Assembly: GCA_024640305.1 (NCBI GenBank)
Contig: JAHEFG010000043.1
Location: forward strand, 310,001 to 374,000
Direction: 5' to 3'
Length of the DNA: 64,000 nucleotides
DNA from: Gammaproteobacteria bacterium
Lineage (GTDB): Bacteria; Pseudomonadota; Gammaproteobacteria; Steroidobacterales; Woeseiaceae
The notes below the pieces were generated by a model. It saw nothing but the letters and a program-made list of their open reading frames with translations, made no database searches and was not told where the DNA came from. The translations under genes were made by a program, and so were the position numbers. Below, piece after piece: positions 62,342 through 64,000 of the stretch; the stretch's first letter is position 1, and each line of letters starts with the position of its first letter.

Positions 62342-63543
62342 TATTGTCCGACGGCCATCCGGGCGAGGTGACCGGTAAGTGGTGCGAGGTAATTGCCCAT
62401 CGCGTAGCCCAGCAGCGCCATCAGTATTGATGCTGGCACGAGACTCGGTCGGTGGTGGGCAGCCACTATGGGCGCAGAAGCAGCTGCGCCGATATTGGCG
62501 GCGGATGCGATAGCGACACTGTGTACATCAACGCGGAAGAGCCATGCGCCGGCAAGGCAAAACAAGCCGTGAATAAATATCCAGACAAAAGCGCCGGCAA
62601 CGAACATTGGCGCTTCGGCAAGTCCGGCAACGGATGCGCGCGCACCCATGCCCGCCACGAAAATATAGATCAGAGCAGTGCCCATAGCCGTTGAGTTGGG
62701 CAATCTCGATACGGGTGTTACCGATAGCAGCAAGGCGATTGTCGTGACAAGCAGAATTCGAACTGTCGTAACCGAGAACACAGATGCCGCGCCAGTGCTG
62801 ACCGTTTCAACCCAGGCCGCGATGTCCGGAGCCAGCGCCGTGGCAAACCAGGTTACACCGATGGCGGTCGCCGCAAGGAAAAGGTACTGCGGCATGGTTG
62901 GCGTTTGTTCGTCTTCTACGTGCAAGTCTGCGGCGGCATCCATCGCTGCCAGTCTCTCTTCGGGTACGCGTGCCCATTTGTTGAAACGATCGGCAAAGTC
63001 GCGCGACATCAGGAGCAGCGGAAGCCAGACAATGTAAATAACGTTGTCGGCAATAATAGCCAACCCGAACTGCTCCTTCGATGTGCCGAGCATCTCGGCG
63101 GTGGCGGCCATGTTCGCGGTACCGCCAATCCAGCTTCCAGCCAGGGCTCCATAGCCTTTCCACGCATCATCAGACAGCCAGCTGTGCACCAGCATATAGG
63201 CGACGACAGCACCGACCATGACGCCAGCCGTACCCATTAACATGACGAGCACACCTTTGCCCATCACGCTTATGACGGCCGGCACATTCACCTTGATAAG
63301 CATCAGGACAATGAACGCGGGCAGAAGATAGGCGCTAAGGCCTGCATAAACAGGAGAGTCAGCCGGAATAACGTTGAAGTTGTTCAGGAAGACCGGCGTC
63401 GCATAGATAAAAAGTAGCGGCGGCAGATACTTAAAAAGTTTCGAGCGCGTCGATTGTTCGATCATGAAGAAGAATGCTGCGACGAATGCCAGCACAGCGA
63501 GTACGCCGAGCGGAGAAGAAACCATGACGTCGGTATTATCCAT
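62341..63543 (-). CDS. DUF819 membrane protein
   Basis: A 400-residue integral membrane protein with about ten to eleven helices and the DUF819 pattern GSWIGGTANMAATAEMLG and ADNVIYIVWLPLLL. The family is a putative transporter group of unknown substrate. It ends at the start of the MBL gene. Confidence 0.88.
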   Translation of the reverse strand: MDNTDVMVSSPLGVLAVLAFVAAFFFMIEQSTRSKLFKYLPPLLFIYATPVFLNNFNVIPADSPVYAGLSAYLLPAFIVLMLIKVNVPAVISVMGKGVLVMLMGTAGVMVGAVVAYMLVHSWLSDDAWKGYGALAGSWIGGTANMAATAEMLGTSKEQFGLAIIADNVIYIVWLPLLLMSRDFADRFNKWARVPEERLAAMDAAADLHVEDEQTPTMPQYLFLAATAIGVTWFATALAPDIAAWVETVSTGAASVFSVTTVRILLVTTIALLLSVTPVSRLPNSTAMGTALIYIFVAGMGARASVAGLAEAPMFVAGAFVWIFIHGLFCLAGAWLFRVDVHSVAIASAANIGAAASAPIVAAHHRPSLVPASILMALLGYAMGNYLAPLTGHLARMAVGQ

Positions 63544-63619
63544 GCGATGCTGACCCTTGGTCTGCTAAAGACCCGAGCGAGTATAGAACAATGGACGAAA
63601 TTCGGCGCGCTGTGATGCG

Positions 63620-64000
63620 TCAGGCTATCTGGGCTCGCAGATCTTTGCGCGTGTCTTCATCGGTCAAAGCGGCCGACTTTACGGTGAGCCATGCTGCATC
63701 CCAGTCCTTGACCTTGCTGGGGCCAAATACGAACTTCGCGATGAAACTATCGAGCCTATCGACGAGAATTACGTTTTTGGGTGGTGGCGTCGGGAATTCA
63801 ACTGCGCCGGTGAACACTACAACGTTCGCAACAGGGACATCGGGAACCACCTTTTGCAGCGCTCGGGTGCGACCTTCATTCTGAATAAGAGGGTTCAGGA
63901 ATCGTCGCCGAAGCGTGCTATCAACATTCGTCCATTGCGGCTCGTCTTCAGCACCGAAGACGATACCGCTGTAGTGCTTGGTCTGGATGCAGAGAATGCC
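63620..64000 (-). CDS. NERD-domain protein, C-terminal part
   Basis: The visible 126 residues begin at the window edge with ILCIQTKHYSGIVFGAEDEPQW and contain the QNEGRTRALQKV segment, which resembles the nuclease-related NERD domain (usual pattern K-x-Y-x-G, then W). The C-terminus reads LRAQIA. The 5' part lies outside the window, so its other domains are unknown. Confidence 0.7.
   Translation of the reverse strand, partial: GILCIQTKHYSGIVFGAEDEPQWTNVDSTLRRRFLNPLIQNEGRTRALQKVVPDVPVANVVVFTGAVEFPTPPPKNVILVDRLDSFIAKFVFGPSKVKDWDAAWLTVKSAALTDEDTRKDLRAQIA

Noticed and set aside
1-64000. Search for tRNA, rRNA, CRISPR arrays, transposases and prophage genes
   Set aside because: No such pattern was seen by eye; a tRNAscan or IS search could still find a missed one.

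Overview
The window looks like a chromosomal segment of a free-living, aerobic, probably marine gammaproteobacterium. It has a full Psp envelope-stress locus with a sigma-54 promoter, membrane-anchored FadE, GshA, a cyclic-di-GMP phosphodiesterase/cyclase, a GlyGly-CTERM-like surface protein and many short or overlapping gene junctions. No rRNA, tRNA, CRISPR array, insertion sequence or prophage was seen. The most unusual metabolic feature is a mevalonate pathway, which is rare in this class. The family placement is inference from gene content only.

Layout. 1-5.8 kb: mevalonate cluster (diphosphomevalonate decarboxylase fragment, phosphomevalonate kinase, an HMG-CoA reductase fused to mevalonate kinase, IPP isomerase, and a convergent HMG-CoA synthase). 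These cover every step from acetoacetyl-CoA to IPP/DMAPP. 5.9-11.5 kb: DUF4399 lipoprotein, DUF4286-DUF3667 membrane protein, FadE, malate dehydrogenase. 11.5-15.5 kb: ECF sigma/putative anti-sigma pair, then a GntR(YtrA)-type ABC operon led by a 54-residue membrane peptide and a 9+9 bp palindromic operator. 15.5-18.4 kb: pspF facing pspA, two PspC-domain genes and a PspB-like gene. 18.4-24.6 kb: GGDEF/EAL protein, bactofilin, gshA. 23.7-30.3 kb: sulfotransferase/class IV aminotransferase pair, two TM-anchored unknowns, a ferredoxin-reductase-type flavoprotein, an SLC13/TrkA-C transporter. 30.6-36 kb: UvrD-like helicase with a LexA-like box, ilvA, dihydroorotase.

36-41 kb: a three-gene 2-oxoacid:acceptor oxidoreductase (KorAB type) with its own Fe-S/FAD/NAD(P) subunit. 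41-43 kb: an orphan RnfD/NqrB-like protein coupled to a DUF2330 protein. 43-48 kb: a second ECF sigma/membrane pair, a cysteine desulfurase-like enzyme, a 26-codon orphan gene with an almost ideal Shine-Dalgarno, DUF418 and TerB. 48-51.7 kb: EamA transporter, choice-of-anchor-H protein, and an FAD oxidase whose leader is a cyclic-di-GMP-I (GEMM-I) riboswitch with its own promoter. 51.7-56.3 kb: YpfJ metallopeptidase, Thr/Ser dehydratase-like enzyme, amidohydrolase, CBS, TPR and TonB-domain proteins. 56.3-64 kb: folD-mtnA-class II aldolase operon, TPMT, ceramidase-like protein, GIY-YIG, MBL-fold, DUF819 and a truncated NERD protein.

The best candidates for something not routinely described are the 26-residue peptide gene at 46.1-46.2 kb, the small-peptide/GntR/ABC operon at 13 kb, the HMGR-mevalonate kinase fusion, and the riboswitch-controlled oxidase at 51.5 kb. 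All calls come from reading the sequence and recognising families. No database search was possible.
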